From Nesterenkonia marinintestina (GTDB lineage Bacteria; Actinomycetota; Actinomycetes; Actinomycetales; Micrococcaceae): a DNA stretch of 64,000 nucleotides. Below, one piece after another: positions 1-8,667 of this stretch. Position numbers and translations under genes: made by a program. The stretch lies in contig NZ_JAOEFD010000002.1 of NCBI RefSeq assembly GCF_025420485.1, forward strand, positions 183,113 to 247,112, written 5' to 3'. The notes beneath the pieces are model-generated. The model made no database searches, was not told where the DNA came from, and saw only the letters and a program-made list of their open reading frames with translations. Each line of letters opens with the position of its first letter. Positions within the stretch are counted from its first letter, which is position 1.

Positions 1-1
1 G

Positions 2-424
2 CGCATGCTGCGACTGCTCGACGTCCGCGAGGGACAGCATGTGCTCGACGTCGGCACCGGGTCCGGCTGGACCGCCGCCCTGCTGGCGAGGCTCGTCGGA
101 CCCGCCGGCTCGGTCGTCGGAGTGGAGCGCGTCCCCGAGCTCGCCGGTTCCGCCCGGGCGGCCCTGCAGGGGACGACGAGCGTCGAGATCCTCGATGCGA
201 GTCCCGGCACCCTCGGGGTGCCGGACCGCGGACCCTATGATCGGATCCTCGTCTCCGCCGAGCCCCAGATCCTGCCCCAGCAGCTCGTCGACCAGCTCGA
301 CGAGGACGGCGTCATGGTCATCCCGGTTGCGGGGACCATGCACCGGGTCGCCCGCACCGGTGGCGGCGTGCGGACCACGACCCACGGGGCCTACCGCTTC
401 GTGCCTCTCATCTCCGACTCCTGA
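2..424 (+). CDS. Protein-L-isoaspartate O-methyltransferase-like protein, 5' truncated
   Basis: C-terminal part of a SAM-dependent methyltransferase of the PCMT family, which repairs isoaspartyl residues in aged proteins. The visible 140 residues begin just before the SAM-binding motif I (VLDVGTGSGWTAALLA). They continue through the acidic post-I strand (VVGVERVPEL) and a motif II region (YDRILVSAEP) to a plausible natural C-terminus. The family is about 200 residues long, so roughly 60 N-terminal residues lie upstream of the window. A visible ATG at 5 is internal and not a credible start. Family assignment is good; the exact substrate is inferred. Confidence 0.75.
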   Translation, partial: RMLRLLDVREGQHVLDVGTGSGWTAALLARLVGPAGSVVGVERVPELAGSARAALQGTTSVEILDASPGTLGVPDRGPYDRILVSAEPQILPQQLVDQLDEDGVMVIPVAGTMHRVARTGGGVRTTTHGAYRFVPLISDS

Positions 425-471
425 GGTCGCCCGCCTCCACCAGTGGTGTTCACAGCGTCCCAGGTCAGGCG

Positions 472-477
472 TATGGT
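472..477 (+). promoter_or_regulatory. -10 box of a probable leaderless promoter for the ChaB gene
   Basis: TATGGT is followed by 7 nt and then the ATG at 485. This is the spacing expected if transcription starts at the first base of the start codon. No Shine-Dalgarno sequence lies before the ATG. Inference from sequence only. Confidence 0.45.
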
Positions 478-484
478 CAGAAGC

Positions 485-859
485 ATGCCGAAGACCACCG
501 CCCAGGGACGGCCGAAGCCCGGCGAGCTGCCGGACACCCTCCGCCGGTCGGAGGAGAAGGCCCAGCGCACCTTCACCAAGGCCTACGACTCGGCCATGGA
601 CCGGTACGGGGACGAGGAGCGTGCTCGCCGGGTCGCCTACGACGCACTCAAGCACACCTTCGAGAAGGTCGGCGACCGCTGGCTGCCCAAGGAGCGCCGC
701 GGCACACCGGATCCGCGGGGCGACGAGGGCGTCGACGCCGGAGCCACCAAGGAGCACCTGTATCGCCGCGCCCGGCGGCTGGGCATCGCCGGACGCTCCA
801 CCATGACCAAGCCCCAGCTCGTCGAGGCGCTCGAGAGGGAGAGCCGACGGCGGACCTGA
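485..859 (+). CDS. ChaB family protein with Rho N-terminal-like domain
   Basis: Small basic protein of 124 residues. Residues 10-65 match the ChaB fold (ELPDTLRRSEEKAQRTF, then a helix pair ending in DRWLPK). ChaB was named as a cation-transport regulator, but its role is poorly defined. Residues 85-122 (TKEHLYRRARRLGIAGRS, then MTKPQLVEAL) resemble the Rho_N/SAP nucleic-acid-binding fold, a pairing common in actinobacteria. The start at 485 is preferred over an in-frame ATG at 473 because a -10 box sits 7 nt upstream of it. It is probably a monocistronic unit; its cellular role cannot be read from the context. Confidence 0.75.
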   Translation: MPKTTAQGRPKPGELPDTLRRSEEKAQRTFTKAYDSAMDRYGDEERARRVAYDALKHTFEKVGDRWLPKERRGTPDPRGDEGVDAGATKEHLYRRARRLGIAGRSTMTKPQLVEALERESRRRT

Positions 860-862
860 GCG

Positions 863-868
863 TAGACT
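863..868 (+). promoter_or_regulatory. -10 box of a probable leaderless promoter for the aldolase/oxidase operon
   Basis: TAGACT ends 7 nt before the GTG at 876, and no Shine-Dalgarno precedes that GTG, so a leaderless transcript is likely. It would drive the two-gene unit 876-3427. Confidence 0.5.
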
Positions 869-875
869 CGGCCGA

Positions 876-2084
876 GTGAGCATCGAGGCCGACGACCGCT
901 GGGCCATGCTCAGCCGTGCCGCCGCGCACCTCGACGCCCCGGCGGCGGTGCTTGACCTCGACGCCTTCGACGCCAACGCCGAGGACCTCGTCGCCCGCGC
1001 CGACGGGCTCCCCATCCGTGTGGCCAGCAAGTCCGTCCGCTGTCGGGAGATGCTGCGCCGCGTCCTGGCCCGACCCGGATTCTCCGGGGTCTTGGCGTAC
1101 ACGCTCGGCGAGGCGATCTGGCTGGTGCGCACCGGCACCTGCGACGACGTCGTCGTCGGCTATCCCACCGCAGAGCCCGGCGCCCTGGCCCAGCTGTGCC
1201 GCGACCCGCAGCTGGCCGGAGCCGTCACCCTGATGATCGATTCCCCGGAGCAGCTGGATCTGGTCGACGCCGTCGTGCCCCCGCACCGCCGTCCGGACCT
1301 GCGGGTCAGTCTCGATCTGGACTGCAGTCTGCGGCTGGGTCCCGCCGTGCTGGGAGCCCGGCGCTCGCCGGTCCGCACCCCGGAGCAGGCTGAGGCGGCG
1401 GCCGAGCACATCGTCGCGCGGCCCGGCTTCCGACTCGTCGGAGTCATGGGCTACGAGGCGCAGATCGCCGGAGTGGCGGACAGGCGCCGGACGGGTCCCG
1501 CGGCCCGTCCGGGCGAGCTGATCGTCCGGGGCATGAAGGCCCTCTCCGTCCGAGACCTGCGGACACGTCGGCCCGCGATGGTCGAGGCGGTGCGTCGTCG
1601 GGCGGACCTCGAGTTCGTCAACGGCGGCGGCACCGGGTCCCTGGAGAGCACCGGCGCCGGCGGGGAGTGCACCGAGCTCGCCGCAGGCTCCGGCCTCTAC
1701 GGCTCCCACCTGTTCGACGGCTATCGGGGATTCCGACCTCGTCCCGCCGCCGCCTTCTGCCTGCGCGTGGTGCGCCGCCCCGCCCATGACGTCGTCACCG
1801 TCCAGGGCGGAGGGTGGATCGCCTCCGGCGCGGTGGGATCCGACCGGCAGCCGCTGCCCGTCTCGCCCCCGGGGATGCGACTGATGCCCGCCGAGGGCGC
1901 CGGCGAGGTCCAGACCCCGCTGCGCTGCACGGCCGAGGTGCCCCGGATCGGTGACCTGACCTGGTGGCGCCACGCCAAGGCCGGAGAGCTCTGCGAGCAC
2001 GTCGACGAGCTCCACCTGTTCCACGACGGTCGGCTCGTCGGGGCAGTCCCCACCTACCGAGGAGAGTCGCAGGTGTTCCTATGA
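876..2084 (+). CDS. PLP-dependent amino acid deaminase/aldolase (alanine racemase N-terminal fold)
   Basis: A 402-residue fold-type III PLP protein of the D-threonine aldolase/alanine racemase-like group. The PLP lysine is probably in the LPIRVASKSVRC segment near residue 50, followed by a TIM-barrel region. Substrate is not decided; the family includes D-amino-acid aldolases and dehydratases. GTG start at 876, preceded by a -10 box only. The stop codon overlaps the ATG of the next gene (ATGA, 2081-2084), so it is translationally coupled to the FAD sugar-lactone oxidase. This gene pair occurs widely in actinobacteria. Confident on family, not on reaction. Confidence 0.75.
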   Translation: MSIEADDRWAMLSRAAAHLDAPAAVLDLDAFDANAEDLVARADGLPIRVASKSVRCREMLRRVLARPGFSGVLAYTLGEAIWLVRTGTCDDVVVGYPTAEPGALAQLCRDPQLAGAVTLMIDSPEQLDLVDAVVPPHRRPDLRVSLDLDCSLRLGPAVLGARRSPVRTPEQAEAAAEHIVARPGFRLVGVMGYEAQIAGVADRRRTGPAARPGELIVRGMKALSVRDLRTRRPAMVEAVRRRADLEFVNGGGTGSLESTGAGGECTELAAGSGLYGSHLFDGYRGFRPRPAAAFCLRVVRRPAHDVVTVQGGGWIASGAVGSDRQPLPVSPPGMRLMPAEGAGEVQTPLRCTAEVPRIGDLTWWRHAKAGELCEHVDELHLFHDGRLVGAVPTYRGESQVFL

Positions 2085-3427
2085 GCAGACCCGGGCGGCT
2101 GAGCAGGCCCGGGCGGCGCTCCTCGCCGCGGGAGTGGACCAACTGGGCCGGCCTGGTGCGTGCCAGACCCAGTCGGGTCCTCGTCCCGCACACCGAGGCC
2201 GCACTGATCCGCGAGGTCCGCGCGGCGCTCGGGGCGGGTGAGCGGATCAGGGCGGTCGGCTCCGGACACAGCTTCACCGGCATCGCCGTCGCGCCCGAGG
2301 TGCAGGTCGACCTGCGCAGCATGGACGGACTGATCGACGTCGACCCGCACTCCCGCCGGGTCCGACTGCGGGCCGGCACACCGCTGTGGCGCATCCCCGG
2401 CCTGCTGGAGCCCTTCGGTCTGGCCATGGAGAACCTCGGCGACATCGACCGGCAGACCATCGCCGGCGCGGTGTCCACCGGCACCCACGGCACGGGTCTG
2501 GCCTACGGATCCGTCTCCTCGCAGGTGGTGGGCATGCGCCTGGTCACCGGCACCGGCGAGGTCCTCGACGTCGACGACACCGCACCCGAGCTGCTCGACG
2601 GACTCCGCGTCGGACTCGGAGCCTTCGGCATCATCACCGAGGTCACGCTGCAGTGCGTGGAGGCCTTCGACCTGCACATCGTCGAGAGGCTGGAGGACTT
2701 CGACGACGTCGTCGCCGGCTGGCCGGAGCGCATCCGGGCGGAGGACCACGTCGAGTTCTACTGGTTCGGTCACAGCGAGAAGGTCCTGACCAAGACCACC
2801 CGGCGGCTCGAGCCGGGGCGGCGGGCGCGCACTCGGCGCTCGCAGTCGCGCCGGCTGATCGAGGACGAGGTGCTGGGCAACCTCGGTCTGGCCGCGACCT
2901 GCCGCATCGGCCGTCTCCTCCCCGGGACGGTGCCTCGGCTGAACCGCCTGTGCACCGCCGTGTGGGGAGGGCGGGACGAGGTGAGCGCCTCGCACGAGAT
3001 CTTCGCCGCGTCCCGGCGGGTCCGCTTCACCGAGACCGAGCAGTCGATGCCGCTGGAGGAGACCGCCGGGGTCATGGCGGCGCTGCGCGACCTGTTCCGC
3101 GTGGAGGGGTGGGCCTCCATGTTTCCGCTGGAGATCCGCTGCGCGGCCGCGGACAGCGCCTGGCTGTCGACCTCGCACGGCCGGGAGAGCCTCTACGTCG
3201 CCGCGCATCAGCCCGCCGGGGAGGAGCACCGAGAGTACTTCGCGGCCGTCTCGGAGGTGCTCGCCGGATTCGGGGCCCGGCCGCATTGGGGGAAGCTGCA
3301 CACCCTCGACGCCGAGGCGATGCGTCGGCTGTATCCGCGCTTCGACGACGCGGTGCGGCTGAGGGACCGGATCGACCCCGGACGGGCCTTCGCGAATCCC
3401 TACCTGGACCGCGTGCTGGGGGCCTGA
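2081..3427 (+). CDS. FAD-linked D-arabinono-1,4-lactone oxidase family protein
   Basis: A 448-residue oxidoreductase of the VAO/ALO family, which oxidises sugar lactones or alditols using oxygen as acceptor. An N-terminal PCMH FAD-binding domain contains VGSGHSFTGIAV; in relatives the His of GSGHSF links covalently to FAD. The GAVSTGTHGTG loop follows. The C-terminal substrate domain ends with the family signature HWGKLHTL and a final RxDPxxxFANPYLDRVLG-like segment. Start at the ATG overlapping the upstream stop by 4 nt. It probably acts on a polyol or aldonolactone; the actual substrate cannot be told. The functional link with the coupled PLP enzyme is unexplained. Confidence 0.82.
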   Translation: MSRPGRLSRPGRRSSPREWTNWAGLVRARPSRVLVPHTEAALIREVRAALGAGERIRAVGSGHSFTGIAVAPEVQVDLRSMDGLIDVDPHSRRVRLRAGTPLWRIPGLLEPFGLAMENLGDIDRQTIAGAVSTGTHGTGLAYGSVSSQVVGMRLVTGTGEVLDVDDTAPELLDGLRVGLGAFGIITEVTLQCVEAFDLHIVERLEDFDDVVAGWPERIRAEDHVEFYWFGHSEKVLTKTTRRLEPGRRARTRRSQSRRLIEDEVLGNLGLAATCRIGRLLPGTVPRLNRLCTAVWGGRDEVSASHEIFAASRRVRFTETEQSMPLEETAGVMAALRDLFRVEGWASMFPLEIRCAAADSAWLSTSHGRESLYVAAHQPAGEEHREYFAAVSEVLAGFGARPHWGKLHTLDAEAMRRLYPRFDDAVRLRDRIDPGRAFANPYLDRVLGA

Positions 3428-3530
3428 GCCGCCTTGTCCTCCGTGCGCCGGTGTGGAAGAGTTCCCCGAGATGTGCCGCACAATGGCATGAGATGATCAT
3501 TCAGCGGAATACGTAGGAGGCATCCGTCGC

Positions 3531-5099
3531 ATGGTTGCAGGACAGGACTTCGGCCCCGGCCCCACCGTCGTGCTGGGCGAGCGCCCGCTGACTGCGGACG
3601 AGGTCGCCGCCGTGGCCCGGGACCGCACCCCCGTGGAGCTCGGCGACGCGGCTCGGGAGAACATCGCCCGGGCGCGCGCCGTCGTGGAGGACCACGCCGG
3701 ATCGGACCGCGCCATCTACGGCGTGTCCACCGGCTTCGGCGCCCTGGCCCACACCTCCATCGACCCCGACTCGCGCGACGCCCTGCAGCTGTCGCTGGTG
3801 CGCTCCCACGCCGCCGGCACCGGCGACGAGGTCGAGACCGAGGTGGTGCGGGCCCTCATGCTGCTGCGCCTGCAGACCTTCACCACAGGACGCACCGGTG
3901 TCCGGCTGAGCACCGCCGAACGCTACGCCGCGCTGCTCAACCACGGCTTCACCCCGGTGGTCCGCGAATACGGATCCCTCGGATGCTCCGGTGATCTCGC
4001 CCCGCTGGCGCACTGCGCTCTGGCGGTCATCGGCGAGGGTCCCGTGAGGACGCCCGACGGGACGCTCATCGACTCCTCCGAGGCCTTCTCCCGCATCGGT
4101 CTGGATCCCACCTACGCCCTGGCGGCCAAGGAGGGGCTGGCGCTGATCAACGGCACCGACGGCATGCTGGGGATGCTCGCGCTGACCCTCGTCGACCTGG
4201 ACCGGCTGCTGGCCACCGTCGACGTCGCCACCGCCATGAGCGTCGAGGCGCTGTTCGGCACCGACCGCGTCTTCGCCGACGACGTCCAGTCGGTGCGCGC
4301 CCACCGCGGTCAGGTCGCCTCGGCCGCCAACCTGCGCACGCTGCTGGGCGACTCGGAGATCGTCGCCAGCCACCGCGGGGAGGAGTGCTCCATCGTGCAG
4401 GACGCCTACTCGCTGCGCTGCGCGCCGCAGGTGGCCGGCGCCGTGCGGGACACCGTCGAGCACGCACGGCGAGTCGCCGAGGTGGAGCTCGGTTCGGCGA
4501 TCGACAACCCGGTGGTCCTCGACGACGGCCGCATCGAATCCAACGGCAACTTCCACGGAGCGCCGGTCGGCTACGTCCTGGACTTCCTCGCCATCGCCGC
4601 CGCCGACCTCGCCTCCGTCTCCGAGCGCCGCAGCGACCGCATGCTGGATCCCTCCCGCTCGCACGGGCTCCCCGCATTCCTCGGTGAGGATCCCGGTCTG
4701 GACTCCGGATTCATGATCGCCCAGTACACCCAGGCGGCCATGGTCTCGGAGCTCAAGCGGCTCGCCGCGCCGGCGTCGGTGGACTCCATCCCCTCCTCCG
4801 CCATGCAGGAGGACCACGTCTCCATGGGCTGGTCGGCGGGGCGGAAGCTGCGCCGCGCAGTGGACGCGCTGACGCGGGTGGTCGCCGTGGAGGTGCTCAT
4901 CGCCGCACGCGCCCTGGACCTGCGTCGTCCGCTGACCCCGGCCCCGGCCACCTCGGCCGTGGTCGAGGCCCTGCGCGAGGAGGTCCCGGCCGTCGGGCGG
5001 GACCGCCACCTCTCACCGGAGATCGACGCCGCCGTGGAGCTGGTCCGCTCCGGTGCGGTGCGGCGCGCCGCCGAGGGCGTGGTCGGCCCCCTGGGATGA
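3531..5099 (+). CDS. hutH: Histidine ammonia-lyase
   Basis: A 522-residue member of the aromatic ammonia-lyase family. It deaminates L-histidine to trans-urocanate, the first step of histidine degradation in the cytoplasm. The electrophilic MIO group forms from three residues, here Cys152-Ser153-Gly154 in GSLGCSGDLAPLAH, where many families have Ala-Ser-Gly. YGVSTGFG near residue 63 is the conserved N-terminal loop. FLGEDPGLDSGFMIAQYTQAAMVSE and the SIPSSAMQEDHVSMG segment are typical HAL sequences. RBS TAGGAGG at 3512-3518. No hutU, hutI or hutG gene is adjacent, so the rest of the pathway must lie elsewhere. Confidence 0.9.
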   Translation: MVAGQDFGPGPTVVLGERPLTADEVAAVARDRTPVELGDAARENIARARAVVEDHAGSDRAIYGVSTGFGALAHTSIDPDSRDALQLSLVRSHAAGTGDEVETEVVRALMLLRLQTFTTGRTGVRLSTAERYAALLNHGFTPVVREYGSLGCSGDLAPLAHCALAVIGEGPVRTPDGTLIDSSEAFSRIGLDPTYALAAKEGLALINGTDGMLGMLALTLVDLDRLLATVDVATAMSVEALFGTDRVFADDVQSVRAHRGQVASAANLRTLLGDSEIVASHRGEECSIVQDAYSLRCAPQVAGAVRDTVEHARRVAEVELGSAIDNPVVLDDGRIESNGNFHGAPVGYVLDFLAIAAADLASVSERRSDRMLDPSRSHGLPAFLGEDPGLDSGFMIAQYTQAAMVSELKRLAAPASVDSIPSSAMQEDHVSMGWSAGRKLRRAVDALTRVVAVEVLIAARALDLRRPLTPAPATSAVVEALREEVPAVGRDRHLSPEIDAAVELVRSGAVRRAAEGVVGPLG

Positions 5100-5110
5100 C
5101 GAGGGTCACG

Positions 5111-5140
5111 TAGGATGTAGTGATCTGCACCATCACTGCA
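5111..5140 (+). promoter_or_regulatory. Promoter and inverted-repeat operator of the osmoprotectant transporter operon
   Basis: A -10 box TAGGAT (5111-5116) is followed at once by the inverted repeat TGTAGTGAT / ATCACTGCA, with arms at 5116-5124 and 5132-5140, one mismatch and a 7-nt centre. The repeat covers the expected transcription start, so a bound repressor would block initiation. The regulator is not identified. Confidence 0.6.
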
Positions 5141-5160
5141 CCTGACGAGGGGACCCTTCG

Positions 5161-5802
5161 GTGATCCGATTCATCGATGAGCGGTGGGCCGACATCCTGT
5201 TCCGCTCATACCAGCACGGCTCGCTGGTGATCCAGTCGCTGATCCTGGCGACGCTCATCGGCGTCGGCATCGCCGTGCTCGTCACCACCTACCGCGGACT
5301 CAGCCCCGCGGCGAACGCGATCTCGGCCGTCGGTCTGACGATCCCGTCCTTCGCCCTGCTGGGGCTGCTGCTGCCGTTCACCGGCATCGGCGTCGTCCCC
5401 TCGGTCATCGCCGTGACGTTCTACGCCGTGCTGCCCATCCTGCGCAACGCGGTCGTGGGCCTGCAGAGCGTCGACGGCGGCATCATCGAGTCCGCCCGCG
5501 GGCAGGGGATGAATGCGATGACCATCTTCTGGAGGGTCAGGCTGCCCCTGGCCTGGCCGGTCATCATGACCGGGATCCGCGTCTCGGCACAGATGTCCAT
5601 GGGTGTGGCCGCCATCGCGGCCTACGTCCTCGGACCGGGTCTCGGCCCCTACATCTTCACCGGCCTGTCCACCGTCGGCGGTGCGAACGCCCTGAACTAC
5701 GCGGTCGTCGGCACGGTGGGCATCATCGTCGTCGCCCTGCTCCTCGACGCCCTCCTCGTCCTCTTCGCTCGTCTCACCACGTCCAAGGGAATCCGCGCAT
5801 GA
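5161..5802 (+). CDS. Glycine betaine/osmoprotectant ABC transporter permease (OpuCB-like)
   Basis: A 213-residue inner-membrane permease with about five to six transmembrane segments. It carries the ABC coupling (EAA-type) loop around ESARGQGMNAMTIFWRVRLPLAWPVIMTGIR. Together with the second permease (6941-7690), the ATPase and the lipoprotein it forms an OpuC/ProU-type importer for compatible solutes such as glycine betaine, carnitine or choline. GTG start preceded by GAGGGGACC (5147-5155). Its stop overlaps the start of the ATPase gene. First gene of the four-gene operon. Confidence 0.85.
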   Translation: MIRFIDERWADILFRSYQHGSLVIQSLILATLIGVGIAVLVTTYRGLSPAANAISAVGLTIPSFALLGLLLPFTGIGVVPSVIAVTFYAVLPILRNAVVGLQSVDGGIIESARGQGMNAMTIFWRVRLPLAWPVIMTGIRVSAQMSMGVAAIAAYVLGPGLGPYIFTGLSTVGGANALNYAVVGTVGIIVVALLLDALLVLFARLTTSKGIRA

Positions 5803-6941
5803 CCGAGAACCACACCGACACCGGCGCACAGATCGAACTCATCGACGTCGTCAAGCGCTACCCCGGCCAGGAGAACGCCGCGGTGGACGACCTGTCGCTG
5901 ACCGTTCCCGCGGGGGAGACGGTCATGTTCGTGGGGCCCTCGGGGTGCGGCAAGACCACGTCCCTGAAGATGATCAACCGGCTCATCGAGCCCACCAGCG
6001 GACAGATCCTCATCGACGGTGAGGACGTCACCACCAAGGACGCGACGGAGCTGCGCCGCTCCATCGGCTACGTGATCCAGGGCGGCGGGCTCATGCCGCA
6101 TATGACGGTGGCCGAGAACATCGGGCTCGTCCCCGGCCTGCTGAAGTGGGAGAAGCGGCGCACCCGCGACCGCGCCGACGAGCTGCTGGACATGGTCGGT
6201 CTGGACCCATCCACCTATCGGGATCGGTACCCCCGGGAGCTCTCCGGAGGTCAGCAGCAGCGCGTAGGCGTGGCCCGCGGGCTGGCGGCGGACCCGCCGG
6301 TGATCCTCATGGATGAGCCGTTCGGCGCGGTCGACCCGATCACCCGGCAGCGCCTCCAGGACGAGCTGATGAACATCCAGGCCGAGCTCCACAAGACCAT
6401 CGTCTGCGTCACCCACGACATCGACGAGGCCATCAAGCTCGGCGACCGGATCCTCATCCTCAAGCAGGGCGGCCGGATCGCCCAGTACGACACTCCGGAG
6501 CAGATCCTCTCCGCGCCCTCCGACGACTTCGCGGCCGACTTCGTCGGCTCCGGATCCAAGCTCAAGCAGCTCTCGCTGCTGCGCGTGCGCGACCTCGAGC
6601 TGGTCCGGCCGGTCACCTGCCGGGTCGGTGAGGACGTCGACGAGGTCGTGGCCCGTGCCGAAGAGGCCGGGGAGCAGTCCGTCATCATCCTCGACGAGCG
6701 GGACAGGCCCCTGGAATGGGTCTTCCTCCGGACCCTGCGCAGGCACAGCACGGTCACCGACCCGGAGCGCGAGCTGCACACCGTGGTCGACCACCGCTCC
6801 ACCCTGGCCGACGCGCTGGACTCCATGCTGGTGTCCTCGCACGGCGGTGCGATGGTCACCGAGGGTGGTCGCTATATCGGTGTGATCAGCTACGACACCG
6901 TGACCGAGCACATCCGCAGCGCCCAGAACGGGGAGAGCTGA
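5799..6941 (+). CDS. Glycine betaine/osmoprotectant ABC transporter ATP-binding protein with CBS domains
   Basis: A 380-residue ABC ATPase that powers osmolyte uptake. Walker A is GPSGCGKTT near residue 45, the signature is LSGGQQQRVGVARGLA, and Walker B is VILMDEPFGAVDP followed by the switch His in VTHD. The C-terminal 110 residues form a CBS-type module (AEEAGEQSVIILDE, then ALDSMLVSSHGGAMV). In OpuA/OpuC relatives this module senses ionic strength or nucleotides. The start overlaps the preceding stop (ATGA at 5799-5802), and the end overlaps the next start by one base. Confidence 0.9.
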   Translation: MTENHTDTGAQIELIDVVKRYPGQENAAVDDLSLTVPAGETVMFVGPSGCGKTTSLKMINRLIEPTSGQILIDGEDVTTKDATELRRSIGYVIQGGGLMPHMTVAENIGLVPGLLKWEKRRTRDRADELLDMVGLDPSTYRDRYPRELSGGQQQRVGVARGLAADPPVILMDEPFGAVDPITRQRLQDELMNIQAELHKTIVCVTHDIDEAIKLGDRILILKQGGRIAQYDTPEQILSAPSDDFAADFVGSGSKLKQLSLLRVRDLELVRPVTCRVGEDVDEVVARAEEAGEQSVIILDERDRPLEWVFLRTLRRHSTVTDPERELHTVVDHRSTLADALDSMLVSSHGGAMVTEGGRYIGVISYDTVTEHIRSAQNGES

Positions 6942-7690
6942 TGGGACGGCTCGCCGCCGCCGACCGAGAGGACAGGCTGCTCCTGATCGGACTGCCGATC
7001 CTGATCGGCGTCGTGCTCATCGGCTGGATCATCTGGCGGGCCGTGGCCGACCTCGACGACATCGAGGCCCGTCTGCTGACGCCGGCGTCGGTGCTCGAGC
7101 TGACCTGGCAGCACCTGGTGATCGTCGCCGTGTGCACGGTGATCGTCGTCGGCACGGCTGTGCCGATGGGCATCCTGCTGACCCGCGGCCCGACCAGGAA
7201 GCTGTCGCCGCCGATCATGGGTCTGGCCAACGCCGGTCAGGCGGCACCGGTCATCGGTGTGATCGTGCTGCTGGCCCTGCTGCTGGGCTTCGGCTTCTGG
7301 GTGGCGGTGCTCTCCCTGACGATCTACGCCTTCCTCCCCGTGCTGGCCAACACCATCACCGGACTCAAGGGGGTGGACCGTTCGCTGGTCGAAGCGGCGA
7401 GGGGCATGGGCATGTCGGACATGCAGGTCCTCTTCCGCATCGAGCTGCCGATGGCCGTGCCGGTCATCCTCACCGGTGTCCGCACCGCACTGGTGCTGCT
7501 CGCCGGAGCGGGCGCCTTCGCGGCGTTCATCGACGCCGGCGGCCTGGGTGAGCTGATCCAGACCGGCATCGTGATGTTCCGCTATTCGGTGCTGGTCTCC
7601 GGAGCGATCCTCGTCGCCCTGCTGGCGCTGGCCGTCGAATGGGTCGGCCGGCTGGTCGAGGTCTACACCAAGCCGAAAGGACTGTCATGA
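6941..7690 (+). CDS. Glycine betaine/osmoprotectant ABC transporter permease (OpuCD-like)
   Basis: Second membrane subunit of the importer, 249 residues. An N-terminal helix (LLLIGLPILIGVVLIGWIIW) is followed by further hydrophobic segments and a coupling loop in LVEAARGMGMSDMQVLFRIELPMAVPVILTG. Its similarity to the first permease is confined to the permease core, as usual for heterodimeric OpuC-type systems. ATG starts on the last base of the ATPase stop, and its own stop overlaps the lipoprotein ATG. Confidence 0.87.
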   Translation: MGRLAAADREDRLLLIGLPILIGVVLIGWIIWRAVADLDDIEARLLTPASVLELTWQHLVIVAVCTVIVVGTAVPMGILLTRGPTRKLSPPIMGLANAGQAAPVIGVIVLLALLLGFGFWVAVLSLTIYAFLPVLANTITGLKGVDRSLVEAARGMGMSDMQVLFRIELPMAVPVILTGVRTALVLLAGAGAFAAFIDAGGLGELIQTGIVMFRYSVLVSGAILVALLALAVEWVGRLVEVYTKPKGLS

Positions 7691-8667
7691 GCCGCAGACC
7701 GATCTTTCGGGCCGCGAAGGCCCTGGCCGCCGGCGTCGCGGTCACCGGACTGGCGGCGGGTTGCGGTCTCGGGACCGCCGGAGGGTTCTCACCGACCGGA
7801 GCCGTGGCCGGACCGGTGGAGGGCATCGATCTGGAGGGCGCCGGCGTCGACGTCGGATCGAAGAACTTCACCGAGCAGATCATCCTGGGCAAGATGGCCG
7901 TCATCCTGCTCCAGTCGGCCGGCGCGGACGTGCAGGACCTGACCAACACCCCCGGGTCCAACACGGTGCGCGAGGCCATGCTGCAGGGGCACATGGACTT
8001 CCAGTGGGAGTACACCGGCACCGCGTGGATCACCTATATGGGGGAGACCGACCCCATCATCGACGAGCAGGAGCAGTTCGAGGCGGTCCGCGACGTCGAC
8101 GCCGACGACGGGCTCATATGGCTGGCGCCGTCCGAGCTGAACAACACCTACGCCTTCGCCACCTCGGCCGAGTTCGGCGAAGAGACCGGAATCACCGAGA
8201 TGTCGGAGATCTCCGAGCTCGACGAGGAGGACCAGTCCTTCTGCGTCGACGCCGAGTTCGCCGCGCGCAACGACGGCTTCGGTCCCTGGTTGGAGCACTA
8301 CGGCATCGACGACCCGCCGGACGACCGGGTCCGCACCATGGACCTGGGGGCGATCTACCAGGCCACCGCCGATGAGGTGTGCCGCTTCGGCGAGGTCTTC
8401 GCGACCGACGGTCGCATCCCGGCGCTGGACCTCGTCGTCCTGGAGGACGACGAGGAGTACTTCCCCCGCTACAACCTCTCGGCGGTGGTGAACGAGGAGC
8501 TGCTGGACGAGTACCCGGAGGTCGAGGACCTGTTCCTGCCGCTGACCGAGCGGCTGGACAACGAGACCATGGCGGACCTCAATGCGGAGGTCGACGTCGA
8601 CGGCGAGGAGCCGGTCGACGTCGCCTGGGAGTTCCTCCTCGACGAGGGGTTCGTCACCGAGGAGTGA
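7687..8667 (+). CDS. Glycine betaine/osmoprotectant-binding lipoprotein
   Basis: A 326-residue substrate-binding protein of the OpuAC/OsmF type. A basic N-terminus and hydrophobic stretch end in the lipobox LAAGC (Cys 26), so it should be lipid-anchored on the outer face of the membrane. The mature part starts with VDVGSKNFTEQIILGKM, the family hallmark, followed by GHMDFQWEYTGTAW. It is strikingly acidic, with runs of Asp/Glu. It ends convergently with the macrodomain gene; the two coding regions overlap by 14 bp. Confidence 0.88.
   Translation: MSRRPIFRAAKALAAGVAVTGLAAGCGLGTAGGFSPTGAVAGPVEGIDLEGAGVDVGSKNFTEQIILGKMAVILLQSAGADVQDLTNTPGSNTVREAMLQGHMDFQWEYTGTAWITYMGETDPIIDEQEQFEAVRDVDADDGLIWLAPSELNNTYAFATSAEFGEETGITEMSEISELDEEDQSFCVDAEFAARNDGFGPWLEHYGIDDPPDDRVRTMDLGAIYQATADEVCRFGEVFATDGRIPALDLVVLEDDEEYFPRYNLSAVVNEELLDEYPEVEDLFLPLTERLDNETMADLNAEVDVDGEEPVDVAWEFLLDEGFVTEE

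Noticed and set aside
3492..3499. ATGATCAT palindrome before hutH as an operator
   Set aside because: Only 8 bp with no recognisable promoter around it; chance occurrence cannot be excluded.
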